Shown here one piece after another: positions 1 through 5,776 of a stretch of DNA of 7,856 bases. The notes below the pieces were generated by a model. It was given only the letters and a program-made list of their open reading frames with translations, ran no database searches and was not told the origin of the DNA. Numbering within the stretch: position 1 is the stretch's first letter; the number at the start of each line of letters is the position of its first letter. This stretch comes from Candidatus Omnitrophota bacterium (GTDB lineage: Bacteria > Omnitrophota > Gorgyraeia > Velamenicoccales > JABMQK01), in NCBI GenBank assembly GCA_028712915.1, contig JAQTPJ010000033.1, positions 1 through 7,856 on the forward strand. Direction: 5' to 3'. Made by a program: the position numbers and the translations under genes.

Positions 1-267
1 CAGGATAAAATCTATGGCTGCGAATTTATCCAGGATGGGCGTAAAGATAAAGGTTAAAACTAAAGCTAATAAAGAAATTATAGTAGTAGAGGGCGCAGAA
101 ACCTTAAAGGGGCAAGCTTGAAAAGCTTCGGCGACCACCGCACGGCAATGAGTATGATAATAGCGGCGCTCTGCGCAAACTCGCCTAGCCGCCTTGACGA
201 TATAAAATGTATTTCCAAATCTTTCCCTGATTTTCTTAGGACTTTGTATGGCTTTTTGAGGAAATAA
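1..267 (+). pseudogene. aroA: 3' end of aroA (EPSP synthase), frameshifted
   Basis: This is the C-terminal part of 3-phosphoshikimate 1-carboxyvinyltransferase, the shikimate-pathway enzyme that joins PEP to shikimate-3-phosphate in the cytoplasm. Reading from base 2 gives RIKSMAANLSRMGVKIKV, then VEGAETLKGQA and a TGA at 119-121. Reading on from base 118, one frame back, gives LKSFGDHRTAMSM and continues through SKSFPDFLRTLYGF to a TAA at 265-267. The DRxKxMA region (without its first residue, which lies outside), the GDHRxAM motif and the terminal KSFPxF segment are EPSP synthase hallmarks, and they occur in the right order and spacing. One missing T near 118-119 would restore a continuous frame (GQALKSFGDHR). 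No slippery heptamer is visible, so programmed frameshifting is unlikely. The choice is between a true pseudogene and a sequencing or assembly error; since aroA is usually single-copy and needed, an error is quite plausible. The 5' part lies outside the window. Confidence 0.88.
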
Positions 268-306
268 ATATTAATACTGCCGACTAAAATCAAGCAGGTT
301 ATTTTT

Positions 307-328
307 ATTAATAATACGATTTATTAAT
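307..328. repeat. short AT-only inverted repeat
   Basis: ATTAATAA at 307-314 is repeated in inverted form as TTATTAAT at 321-328, around a 6-base loop, in the gap after aroA. All stem pairs are A-T and no T-tract follows directly, so it is a poor terminator. It may be nothing more than AT-rich intergenic sequence. Confidence 0.3.
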
Positions 329-380
329 TTGTAGCTAGTAGCATTATTATTTTAGGTAGCGTTGCATTAAGTCCTGCATA

Positions 381-386
381 GGGGGG
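381..386 (+). promoter_or_regulatory. G-run ribosome-binding site pointing to an ATT start at 394
   Basis: A run of six G lies 7 bases before an ATT at 394-396, which is in frame with the membrane-protein gene. Two other genes in the window (3163 and 5005) are preceded by similar G-runs at 5 and 4 bases, so a G-run acting as Shine-Dalgarno site seems to be local style. The run pairs with the anti-SD CCUCC if one G-U wobble is allowed. By contrast, the TTG at 427 has no SD-like sequence before it. Either translation begins at the rare codon ATT, or the ATT is a miscalled ATG, or the gene really starts at TTG 427. Confidence 0.4.
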
Positions 387-426
387 TTCTGCCATTAAGT
401 TTCCTGCCCAAATAGCAAAATTCATA

Positions 427-1932
427 TTGATTTGTATCGTAGGTATTCTTCTTTGTTTATTTTTTGCGCAGAAGATAAACCTTGCCTGCGCGGATTTAGG
501 CAGGCATATTAAAAATGGGGAAGTATTCCTAAGGCAAAACCTCGTTATAGATAGCAATTTCTACTCTTATACCGAGCCGCAGTACCATACCATTACACAC
601 CACTGGGGCACAGGCGTAATATTTTACCTTGCGCACAGGTATTTCGGTTTCAACGGCCTATCAGTCTTTTACATATTGATCAACCTGTTGGCGTTTTTGT
701 TTTTCTTTAAGGCAGCCGAACGGGCGTCTAATTTTACCTATGCCTTTTTGTTCGCACTTCTAAGCATCCCCTTAGCCGCTTCTAGGACGGGAATAAGGCC
801 GGAAGGTTTCAGCTGTTTAATGTTGGGTATTTATTTTTATCTTCTCAGCCGATTTAAAGGAGAGAAGATAAATCTTAAATTTATATTAACCCTGGCGTTA
901 CTGCAGGTGTGTTGGGTCAATTTACATATCTTCTTCTTTATGGGTCCGTTGTTGGTGGCTATTTTTCTATGCGATAGCTGGGTTAATAATAAAGGTAAGG
1001 AAACCATCAGGCGGTATTTTTTATTATTTTTGGTTACTACGGCAGTATGCGCGATTAATCCTTTTGGCGTAAAAGGCGCGTTAGCCCCTTTGACTATTTT
1101 TAAAGAATACGGCTATATGATTGCCGAAAACCAGTCGGTAATCTTTATGCAGAAGAGGTTTGGCAGTTTTGTCTATCTATACTTTGAGGTTATGTTCGCG
1201 CTGATGGTTATAAGCTATATAGGCGTTATCTTGAAGAAAAAGGCAAAGAATTTTATTGCGCCGTTTCTGGTTGGTTTGTTTTTCAGCGCTCTTTCCTGGA
1301 GGGCGATAAGAGGCATACCGATGTTCGGGCTGTTTTTTATACCTATAGCGAGCGGTAATTTCTATCCTATTATTCAGGGCGCTGGCATGCGCGTAAAAGA
1401 AATCTTTAAATATATTTTAAGGGTTATTTCTATAGTTTTGGTTTTGATATTGGTTTTCCTGAGGTTCAATCAGCCTGTATTCAAGATGGCTGCGGGCATA
1501 GGGTTGATGCCCGGCGCGCAGATGTCGGCGTATTTCTTCAGGCAGAATAAAATAGAAGGCCCGGTATTTAATAATTATGATGTCGGAGGGTATTTGATTT
1601 ATAACCTTTTCCCACAGCAAAGGGTATTTGTGGATAACCGCCCAGAGGCCTATAGCGTATCTTTTTTAAAGGAAGTGTATGTCCCTATGCAGGAAGATGA
1701 GGGAGTTTGGAAAAAGATTGACAGCCATTACGATTTTAACGCGATTTATTTTTATCGCCACGACTATACGCCGTGGGCGCAGCCTTTTCTTATTAGAAGG
1801 ATACAGGATCCGCAATGGGCGCCCGTATTCGTGGACGGCTATGTGCTGATATTATTAAAAAGGAACGAGAAAAACAGGCAGTTGATACAATTATACGAAT
1901 TGCCGCAGGGGATGTTTAGCATAGGAAAATAA
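427..1932 (+). CDS. multi-pass membrane protein, GT-C glycosyltransferase-like
   Basis: This is a hydrophobic protein of about 501 residues with roughly ten or more membrane segments. Numbering from TTG 427, the first membrane segment (about 2-20) is followed by a polar loop with DLGRHIKNGE (23-32), and then a THHWGTG stretch (57-63). This resembles the acidic first periplasmic loop of GT-C enzymes, which use lipid-phosphate sugar donors. Further landmarks are ASRTGIRPEGFS (118-129), NNYDVGGYLI (382-391) and VFVDNRPEAY (400-409) in the soluble C-terminal part. This combination recurs in unnamed bacterial membrane proteins. The sugar donor and acceptor cannot be told from sequence. The start is uncertain: the open frame extends back to 382, and 394 (ATT) has a better ribosome-binding site and would add 11 residues that complete the first membrane segment. 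The gene stands alone between aroA and the pit promoter region. Confidence is high that it is a gene and moderate for the GT-C assignment. Confidence 0.75.
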   Translation: MICIVGILLCLFFAQKINLACADLGRHIKNGEVFLRQNLVIDSNFYSYTEPQYHTITHHWGTGVIFYLAHRYFGFNGLSVFYILINLLAFLFFFKAAERASNFTYAFLFALLSIPLAASRTGIRPEGFSCLMLGIYFYLLSRFKGEKINLKFILTLALLQVCWVNLHIFFFMGPLLVAIFLCDSWVNNKGKETIRRYFLLFLVTTAVCAINPFGVKGALAPLTIFKEYGYMIAENQSVIFMQKRFGSFVYLYFEVMFALMVISYIGVILKKKAKNFIAPFLVGLFFSALSWRAIRGIPMFGLFFIPIASGNFYPIIQGAGMRVKEIFKYILRVISIVLVLILVFLRFNQPVFKMAAGIGLMPGAQMSAYFFRQNKIEGPVFNNYDVGGYLIYNLFPQQRVFVDNRPEAYSVSFLKEVYVPMQEDEGVWKKIDSHYDFNAIYFYRHDYTPWAQPFLIRRIQDPQWAPVFVDGYVLILLKRNEKNRQLIQLYELPQGMFSIGK

Positions 1933-1989
1933 AAGATTCCTCAATCTGTGCCAATCGCACAATAGCAAGAGAGCGTTATTTAATTTATC

Positions 1990-2018
1990 TTGTCATTTAG
2001 GCTATTATTGTTTAAAAT
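1990..2018 (+). promoter_or_regulatory. candidate sigma-70-type promoter for the pit operon
   Basis: TTGTCA at 1990-1995 and TAAAAT at 2013-2018 each match the -35 and -10 consensus at 5 of 6 positions and are separated by exactly 17 bases. Transcription would start near 2025, leaving a leader of about 60 bases before the pit ATG. The gap also contains a small hairpin, TGTGC/GCACA at 1947-1961 with a 5-base loop, upstream of the promoter; no T-run follows it. No complete two-part Pho box was seen. Confidence 0.5.
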
Positions 2019-2087
2019 GTATTCTGGTTTTTCAGTAAGCAAGCCTTTATATTCTTCAAGATCCAACAGCTTTAATCTTATTTTATA

Positions 2088-3068
2088 ATGCATTTATTAT
2101 TGATTCCTCTGGTGGTGTTGTTGGGAATAGCGGTGGGTTGGTCTATAGGCGCCAACGATGCCGCCAATTCCTTGGGCACAGCAGTCGGCTCGAAAGTATT
2201 AACTTTAAAGCAGGCGGTTGTTTTAATAGTTATTTTTGGTTTTCTCGGCGCGTTCCTGCAGGGTTCTCACGTAGTTAAGACCATCGGCAAGGGTATTGTC
2301 CCGATGGGAATGTTGGACAGTACAACATCATTATACATAGCCTTAGTTGCTTCTTTTGCCGCTTGTGCCTGGGTAGTCTTGGCTACTACTTGGAAGATGC
2401 CCATTTCCACGAGCCATTCCATTGTGGGCGCAGTTGCCGGAGCAGGACTTGCGGTCCACGCTCCAATTAATTGGAAAGTCCTTTTCGATATATTTATTTG
2501 TTGGATTTTTACGCCTGTGGGCGCGGCGATTTTAGGGTATATTTTTTACAGGATTTTTAAAAATATATTTTACAGGTTTGTCCCGCGCCGTTATATAAAG
2601 ATAAGTATGGCGTTGCTTATTATAACGAGCGGTTGTTATGTGGCGTATACCTGGGGCGCTAACGATGTTGCTAATGCTACAGGCGTTATGGTTGGGGCAG
2701 GGGTACTTAACCAGCACGTAAGCGTGGCCATAGGAGGCCTGGCGATAGTTTTAGGCATAGCCACCTTAGGCTATAAAGTTATCGAGACAGTTGGTTCTGA
2801 AATAACCCAGCTTCTGCCTATAATGGCTTTTTCAGCGCAATTGGCCAGCGCCATAAACGTTCATATTTATACAATTGCCGGCATACCTGTTTCCACGAGC
2901 CATTCTATCGTCGGAGCTATCTTCGGAGTGGGCCTTGTTAAGGGCATGCGGGTAATAAACCTGCGTATTTTAAAAGAGATAGTCTTTTGCTGGCTGGCCA
3001 CGCCGTTTGTTTCCGGCATTATAAGCTTCTTAATTTTAAAGGGAATTAAAATTTTTGTAAAAATGTAA
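2088..3068 (+). CDS. pit: PiT-family inorganic phosphate transporter
   Basis: This inner-membrane permease of 326 residues belongs to the PiT family, whose members take up phosphate, sometimes as a metal-phosphate complex, coupled to H+ or Na+. The two inverted-repeat halves are plain: GANDAANSLG at 21-30 with PISTSHSIVGA at 105-115, and GANDVANATG at 190-199 with PVSTSHSIVGA at 267-277. These are the paired family signatures thought to line the transport path, and both sets look intact. The length fits the short bacterial/archaeal form, without a large central loop. The ATG at 2088 is the first possible start after an in-frame stop at 2073, but no Shine-Dalgarno site is visible, so initiation may be leaderless-like or weak. 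A promoter candidate lies at 1990-2018. The downstream DUF47/PhoU-like gene is its usual partner. Sulfate is a known alternative substrate in some relatives, but the DUF47 partner favours phosphate. Confidence 0.93.
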   Translation: MHLLLIPLVVLLGIAVGWSIGANDAANSLGTAVGSKVLTLKQAVVLIVIFGFLGAFLQGSHVVKTIGKGIVPMGMLDSTTSLYIALVASFAACAWVVLATTWKMPISTSHSIVGAVAGAGLAVHAPINWKVLFDIFICWIFTPVGAAILGYIFYRIFKNIFYRFVPRRYIKISMALLIITSGCYVAYTWGANDVANATGVMVGAGVLNQHVSVAIGGLAIVLGIATLGYKVIETVGSEITQLLPIMAFSAQLASAINVHIYTIAGIPVSTSHSIVGAIFGVGLVKGMRVINLRILKEIVFCWLATPFVSGIISFLILKGIKIFVKM

Positions 3069-3145
3069 CCACTGAATTACTGAAAAAATAATGAAACACT
3101 GAAATTTTCTCAGTGTACTCAATAATTTTCAGTGTCTCTGTGGTT
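3067..3145. repeat. long imperfect inverted repeat between pit and the PhoU-like gene
   Basis: The left arm begins AACCACTGAATTACTG and the reverse complement of the right arm begins AACCACAGAGACACTG. The arms remain alignable, with mismatches and one small gap, down to a perfect 7-base stem ACACTGA (3096-3102) / TCAGTGT (3110-3116) around a 7-base loop. Each arm is about 36 bases. The element starts inside the pit stop codon and ends 6 bases before the next gene's ribosome-binding site, so it fills almost the whole gap. The outer arm resembles the AACCACAGAGACACAGAG-type intergenic repeats that I recall from many environmental bacterial genomes. No T-tract follows, so it is not a standard terminator. 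It may be a small palindromic repeat unit or an mRNA hairpin that tunes expression between the two genes. Confidence 0.8.
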
Positions 3146-3150
3146 GCAAA

Positions 3151-3157
3151 AAGGGGG
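3151..3157 (+). promoter_or_regulatory. ribosome-binding site of the PhoU-like gene
   Basis: AAGGGGG lies 5 bases before the ATG at 3163 and fixes that start in preference to the in-frame ATG at 3172. It lies just outside the inverted repeat, so a folded hairpin would leave it exposed. Confidence 0.65.
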
Positions 3158-3162
3158 TCGCG

Positions 3163-3831
3163 ATGAAAGAGATGAGGAATATTTTAGGTTGGTTGGGAAT
3201 GGCAGAAGAACAATCCATATTGCAGGATGCCCAAAAGCATGTGGAAGAAATCTATAAGACCGTGCATTATTTTTCCGACGCGGTAAAGGCTTTCCTTTCC
3301 CAGGATTTTAATGCCAAGGCCGTTGCGATTGAAAACGTGGGCAAGAGTGAACACGAAGCAGATATTTTAAGGTCCAAGATGATCAGAGAACTCTCCGAGG
3401 GTGTATTTTTGCCTCCGGATAGAGAGGACCTTATGCATTTTGTGCAAACCCTGGATAAGATTGCCGATTGGACTAACGGCGCGGCCAGGCTTCTCGGTTT
3501 TATCGAGCAGAAAATGCCGGAAAATATCTCAAGGAATATTTCCTCCGCCACAGAAATAATAGTTAACTCAATAGTAATGCTCAGGGAGGCAATCCACTCT
3601 CTTGCTAAAAATGATATTAAAAAAGCGTTGAGCTGTTGCGAAGAAGTAGATAAGTTTGAGCATGAGGCGGATGACCAGAAGAAGGTATTAATAGGTGAGA
3701 TTATACATGCGAAACTGGAACCGGTAAGCCTTTTATTGTGTTATCAGCTTGCCGAATATTTAGAAGGGGTAACGGATAAAATAGAAGACGCAGCTGATTT
3801 TGTCAAAGTCATAGCTATCAAGTCAAAGTAA
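3163..3831 (+). CDS. PhoU-like DUF47 protein, Pit accessory/regulator
   Basis: This soluble, mostly helical protein of 222 residues matches the DUF47/TIGR00153 family of PhoU-like proteins, which are commonly encoded next to pit genes and thought to modulate phosphate uptake. Like PhoU it looks like two three-helix bundles. Each half carries a very similar acidic motif, SEHEAD at 62-67 and FEHEAD at 165-170, of the E/D-x3-D type that binds metal clusters in PhoU proteins. Further acidic pairs occur at DRED (86-89) and IEDAADF (207-213). The length is normal for the family. The gene follows pit in the same direction, separated only by the inverted repeat, so co-transcription is likely. The family assignment is firm; the regulatory role is inferred from family context, not seen here. 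Confidence 0.9.
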   Translation: MKEMRNILGWLGMAEEQSILQDAQKHVEEIYKTVHYFSDAVKAFLSQDFNAKAVAIENVGKSEHEADILRSKMIRELSEGVFLPPDREDLMHFVQTLDKIADWTNGAARLLGFIEQKMPENISRNISSATEIIVNSIVMLREAIHSLAKNDIKKALSCCEEVDKFEHEADDQKKVLIGEIIHAKLEPVSLLLCYQLAEYLEGVTDKIEDAADFVKVIAIKSK

Positions 3832-3917
3832 AAATAATACATAGCAGCAACGCCAATACAAGATAGGCGCAGTTATTCCTTCCTTTATTGCTTCGCACAG
3901 CAGATAAAATATTAATC

Positions 3918-3925
3918 AAGGAGGT
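3918..3925 (+). promoter_or_regulatory. near-perfect Shine-Dalgarno of the GMP-synthase-like gene
   Basis: AAGGAGGT sits 4 bases before the ATG at 3930. It is the strongest ribosome-binding site in the window and settles the start. It contrasts with the weak or absent sites of pit and the final permease, suggesting that this gene is translated efficiently. Confidence 0.8.
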
Positions 3926-3929
3926 CTAG

Positions 3930-4898
3930 ATGTCCGGTATAGTCGAGCTCAAAGCAAATAAGTTAAACACCCAGGAGTTTATCGAGCAGAAAGCGGCTGA
4001 AATTTCTTCTGCCGTCGGCAAAGGAGCGGCAATTAACGCCTTGTCAGGCGGCGTGGATTCTTCAGCGGTTACAATGCTTGGACATAAGGCCTTGGGCGAG
4101 AGGTTAAAGACATTTTTTATAAACAACGGCTTGATGAGAGAAAATGAACCCGAACAGATTGTAGCATTATTCAAGAAGATGGGCGTGGATGTTCAGGTGG
4201 TGGATGCGCAGGAAAAGTTTTTTAGCGCCTTAAAAGGGATAAGCGACCCCGAAGAGAAACGAGAAGCCATTACCCAGACTTTTTATAAGGATGTTTTCGG
4301 AAAATTAGTGAAAGAGAGCGGCGCGAAATATCTTTTGCAGGGGACGATCCTGACTGACGTAGATGAGACTGTGGCAGGGATTAAACGCCAGCATAATGTA
4401 TTCGAACAGTTAGGCATAGACCCTCAGGAGACTTTTGGTTATAAAATCATTGAACCGTTGGTCCAGCTGCGTAAAGACGGAGTAAGAAAAGTGGCTGCGG
4501 CTTTAGGATTGCCGGAGGTATTATTTAAACGCATGCCATTCCCGGGCCCTGCTCTGGCAGCAAGGGTTATAGGAGAAGTAACTCCGGAAAAAATAAATAT
4601 AGTAAGAAAGGCCACGAGCATTGCAGAAAAACAACTCTCTTCAAGCGGCGCCTTCCAATATATGGCTATACTTCATCAGGACAGAGTTACCGGAATGCGC
4701 GACGGAAAGAGGGATTTTGGGCTGCAGATAGAAATAAGGTGTTGGGACAGCCTGGACGCCAGAAGGGCGACTCCTACGAGGTTGCCATGGGATACTTTAG
4801 ATAAATTATCCAGCCAGATTATAAACGATGTCCCCGGAGTGGTAAGCGTGACTTACAATATTGCTTCAAAACCTCCTTCGACAATGGAAGCCGTATAG
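3930..4898 (+). CDS. stand-alone GMP synthase ATP-pyrophosphatase subunit (GuaA C-terminal half)
   Basis: This 322-residue cytoplasmic protein matches the synthetase half of GMP synthase, which adenylates XMP and aminates it to GMP. The PP-loop SGGVDS is at 39-44, followed by FFINNGLMRENE, which mirrors the family's VDNGLLR segment. TDVDET (142-147) stands where the family has PDxIES. FPGPALAAR is at 204-212, and the C-terminal dimerisation/XMP-binding part ends KPPSTMEAV (314-322), close to the family's KPPATIEWE. No glutaminase domain is attached: bacterial GuaA is about 520 residues with an N-terminal class I amidotransferase, whereas archaea split the two. No amidotransferase gene lies in the window, so ammonia must come from a subunit elsewhere or from free ammonium. 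The C-terminal third is divergent, for example RVTGMRDGKRDF where typical enzymes have RSVGVMGDGRTY. A different nucleotide or base substrate is therefore possible. The PP-loop assignment is firm; true GMP synthase activity is moderately sure. Confidence 0.82.
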   Translation: MSGIVELKANKLNTQEFIEQKAAEISSAVGKGAAINALSGGVDSSAVTMLGHKALGERLKTFFINNGLMRENEPEQIVALFKKMGVDVQVVDAQEKFFSALKGISDPEEKREAITQTFYKDVFGKLVKESGAKYLLQGTILTDVDETVAGIKRQHNVFEQLGIDPQETFGYKIIEPLVQLRKDGVRKVAAALGLPEVLFKRMPFPGPALAARVIGEVTPEKINIVRKATSIAEKQLSSSGAFQYMAILHQDRVTGMRDGKRDFGLQIEIRCWDSLDARRATPTRLPWDTLDKLSSQIINDVPGVVSVTYNIASKPPSTMEAV

Positions 4899-4993
4899 TT
4901 TAGTTGTGGTTATCAATTAATATCGAAAAGCAAAAGAAGATAGGGCAGTAGCGATAATATCAGAATTAAGCAAGTGGAAATTTTAAGAAAAGC

Positions 4994-5000
4994 GGGGGGA
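4994..5000 (+). promoter_or_regulatory. G-run ribosome-binding site of the RCK_C membrane protein
   Basis: GGGGGGA ends 4 bases before the ATG at 5005. An overlapping ATG at 5000 is in another frame and inside the G-run, so it is not a credible start for this gene. This is the third G-run site in the window. Confidence 0.55.
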
Positions 5001-5004
5001 TGTT

Positions 5005-5709
5005 ATGATTGCGCTTTTTAGTTTATTAATAATTATTATTATGTCCGTTGTTGTCGTAAGGATAGGTTCGATTGCCCTGGAGCTTACCGGGCTTTCTCCT
5101 GAAATAGCGTCTTTCCAGGCCCAGTCGGCGTTTTCAGGAGTAGGTTTTACAACCCAGGAATCCGAGGCGATAGTCACCCATCCCCTTCGCAGGCGCATAA
5201 TCCGTATCCTGATTCTTTTCGGAAGCGCAGGAGTCACAACTTCCATTGCCACGCTGGTGCTTACGTTTGTAGGTGAAACAGGAAAAGATCTTTTAATCAG
5301 AGGATTGACTTTGCTTCTGGGCGTATTGGTTATATTTTTATTCGCGCGCTCAAGGCATTTATATGTGTTGATGAGAAAAGTAATAAGCAGGGCGCTGGAA
5401 AAATGGACGACGTTTCGTATTTTTGATTATGAACAACTCTTGGGTTTAGGTGAGGGTTACTCTATTACCAGGGCGACAGTCCGAAGCGACAGTTGGCTCG
5501 TGGGTAAAAAACTCAGCGATTTAAGGCTGGATAAAGATGGTGTATTGATTTTAGCTATATACCGCAAAGTACATAAGAAAGAAGTCTTTATCGGCGCGCC
5601 CGCCGGAGAGACAGATATTAAAGGAAGAGATGTTTTGATATGCTATTCCGAGAAAGATGCAAGTAAAGTCCTTACCCAAAAAAGCAAAGATAACTCAAAT
5701 CCTGCTTAG
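5005..5709 (+). CDS. membrane protein with C-terminal RCK_C/TrkA_C domain
   Basis: This is a 234-residue protein of a recognisable but poorly characterised family, usually labelled TrkA C-terminal domain protein. Membrane segments are visible at about 2-24, 65-90 and 98-116. Between the first two lies a re-entrant-looking loop, FQAQSAFSGVGFTTQESE (37-54), which resembles the pore loop of Trk/Ktr K+ transporters (xxGFxT). After a linker, residues about 150-222 form an RCK_C domain: a beta-rich stretch with SWLVGKKLSDLRL (163-175), GVLILAIYR (179-187) and GRDVLICYS (207-215). RCK_C domains bind small ligands, c-di-AMP in some proteins, and gate K+ transporters. The NAD-binding RCK_N half is absent. 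The gene is followed 67 bases later by a cation/proton antiporter, which suggests a joint role in monovalent-cation balance. Whether it conducts ions itself or regulates a partner is not decided by the sequence. Confidence 0.8.
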   Translation: MIALFSLLIIIIMSVVVVRIGSIALELTGLSPEIASFQAQSAFSGVGFTTQESEAIVTHPLRRRIIRILILFGSAGVTTSIATLVLTFVGETGKDLLIRGLTLLLGVLVIFLFARSRHLYVLMRKVISRALEKWTTFRIFDYEQLLGLGEGYSITRATVRSDSWLVGKKLSDLRLDKDGVLILAIYRKVHKKEVFIGAPAGETDIKGRDVLICYSEKDASKVLTQKSKDNSNPA

Positions 5710-5764
5710 GCGGCAATAGTGTATTTCTTGCTTAGCCCCATAAACATCTTACGTAGATTATAAA

Positions 5765-5770
5765 AAGGAA
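5765..5770 (+). promoter_or_regulatory. ribosome-binding site supporting the GTG start of the antiporter
   Basis: AAGGAA lies 6 bases before the GTG at 5777. The next possible start, ATG at 5801, has no comparable site and would shorten the N-terminal extension, so GTG is preferred. Confidence 0.55.
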
Positions 5771-5776
5771 TAAATA

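Noticed and set aside
113..128. Programmed -1 ribosomal frameshift in aroA
   Set aside because: No X-XXY-YYZ slippery heptamer is present and EPSP synthases are not known to use frameshifting; a deletion or sequencing error fits better.
78..557. Two overlapping minus-strand open frames at the left end
   Set aside because: They run antisense to the aroA remnant and to the start of the membrane-protein gene, show no recognisable motif and have no plausible ribosome-binding site.
1990..2018. Pho box for a PhoB-type regulator before pit
   Set aside because: Only one half-site-like TTGTCAT is present, with no second repeat at the expected 11-base spacing; it is equally well explained as the -35 element.
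3067..3145. Inverted repeat read as an intrinsic terminator of pit
   Set aside because: It is followed by GCAAAAAGGGGG, not a T-tract, and the next gene's ribosome-binding site begins within 6 bases.
3882..3910. Possible promoter before the GMP-synthase-like gene (TAAAAT at 3905-3910)
   Set aside because: The -10-like hexamer is good, but no -35-like sequence is found at 16-19 bases upstream (CTTTAT, CCTTTA, TCCTTT and TTCCTT are poor).
2036..5734. TAAGCAAG 8-mer in three intergenic gaps (2036-2043, 4967-4974, and inverted at 5727-5734)
   Set aside because: Eight bases is too short to be meaningful without flanking similarity, and the surrounding bases do not match between copies.
5728..5776. 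Possible promoter before the antiporter (TTGCTT with TAGATT or TATAAA)
   Set aside because: The spacing from TTGCTT is 20 bases to TAGATT and about 25 to TATAAA, both outside the usual range.
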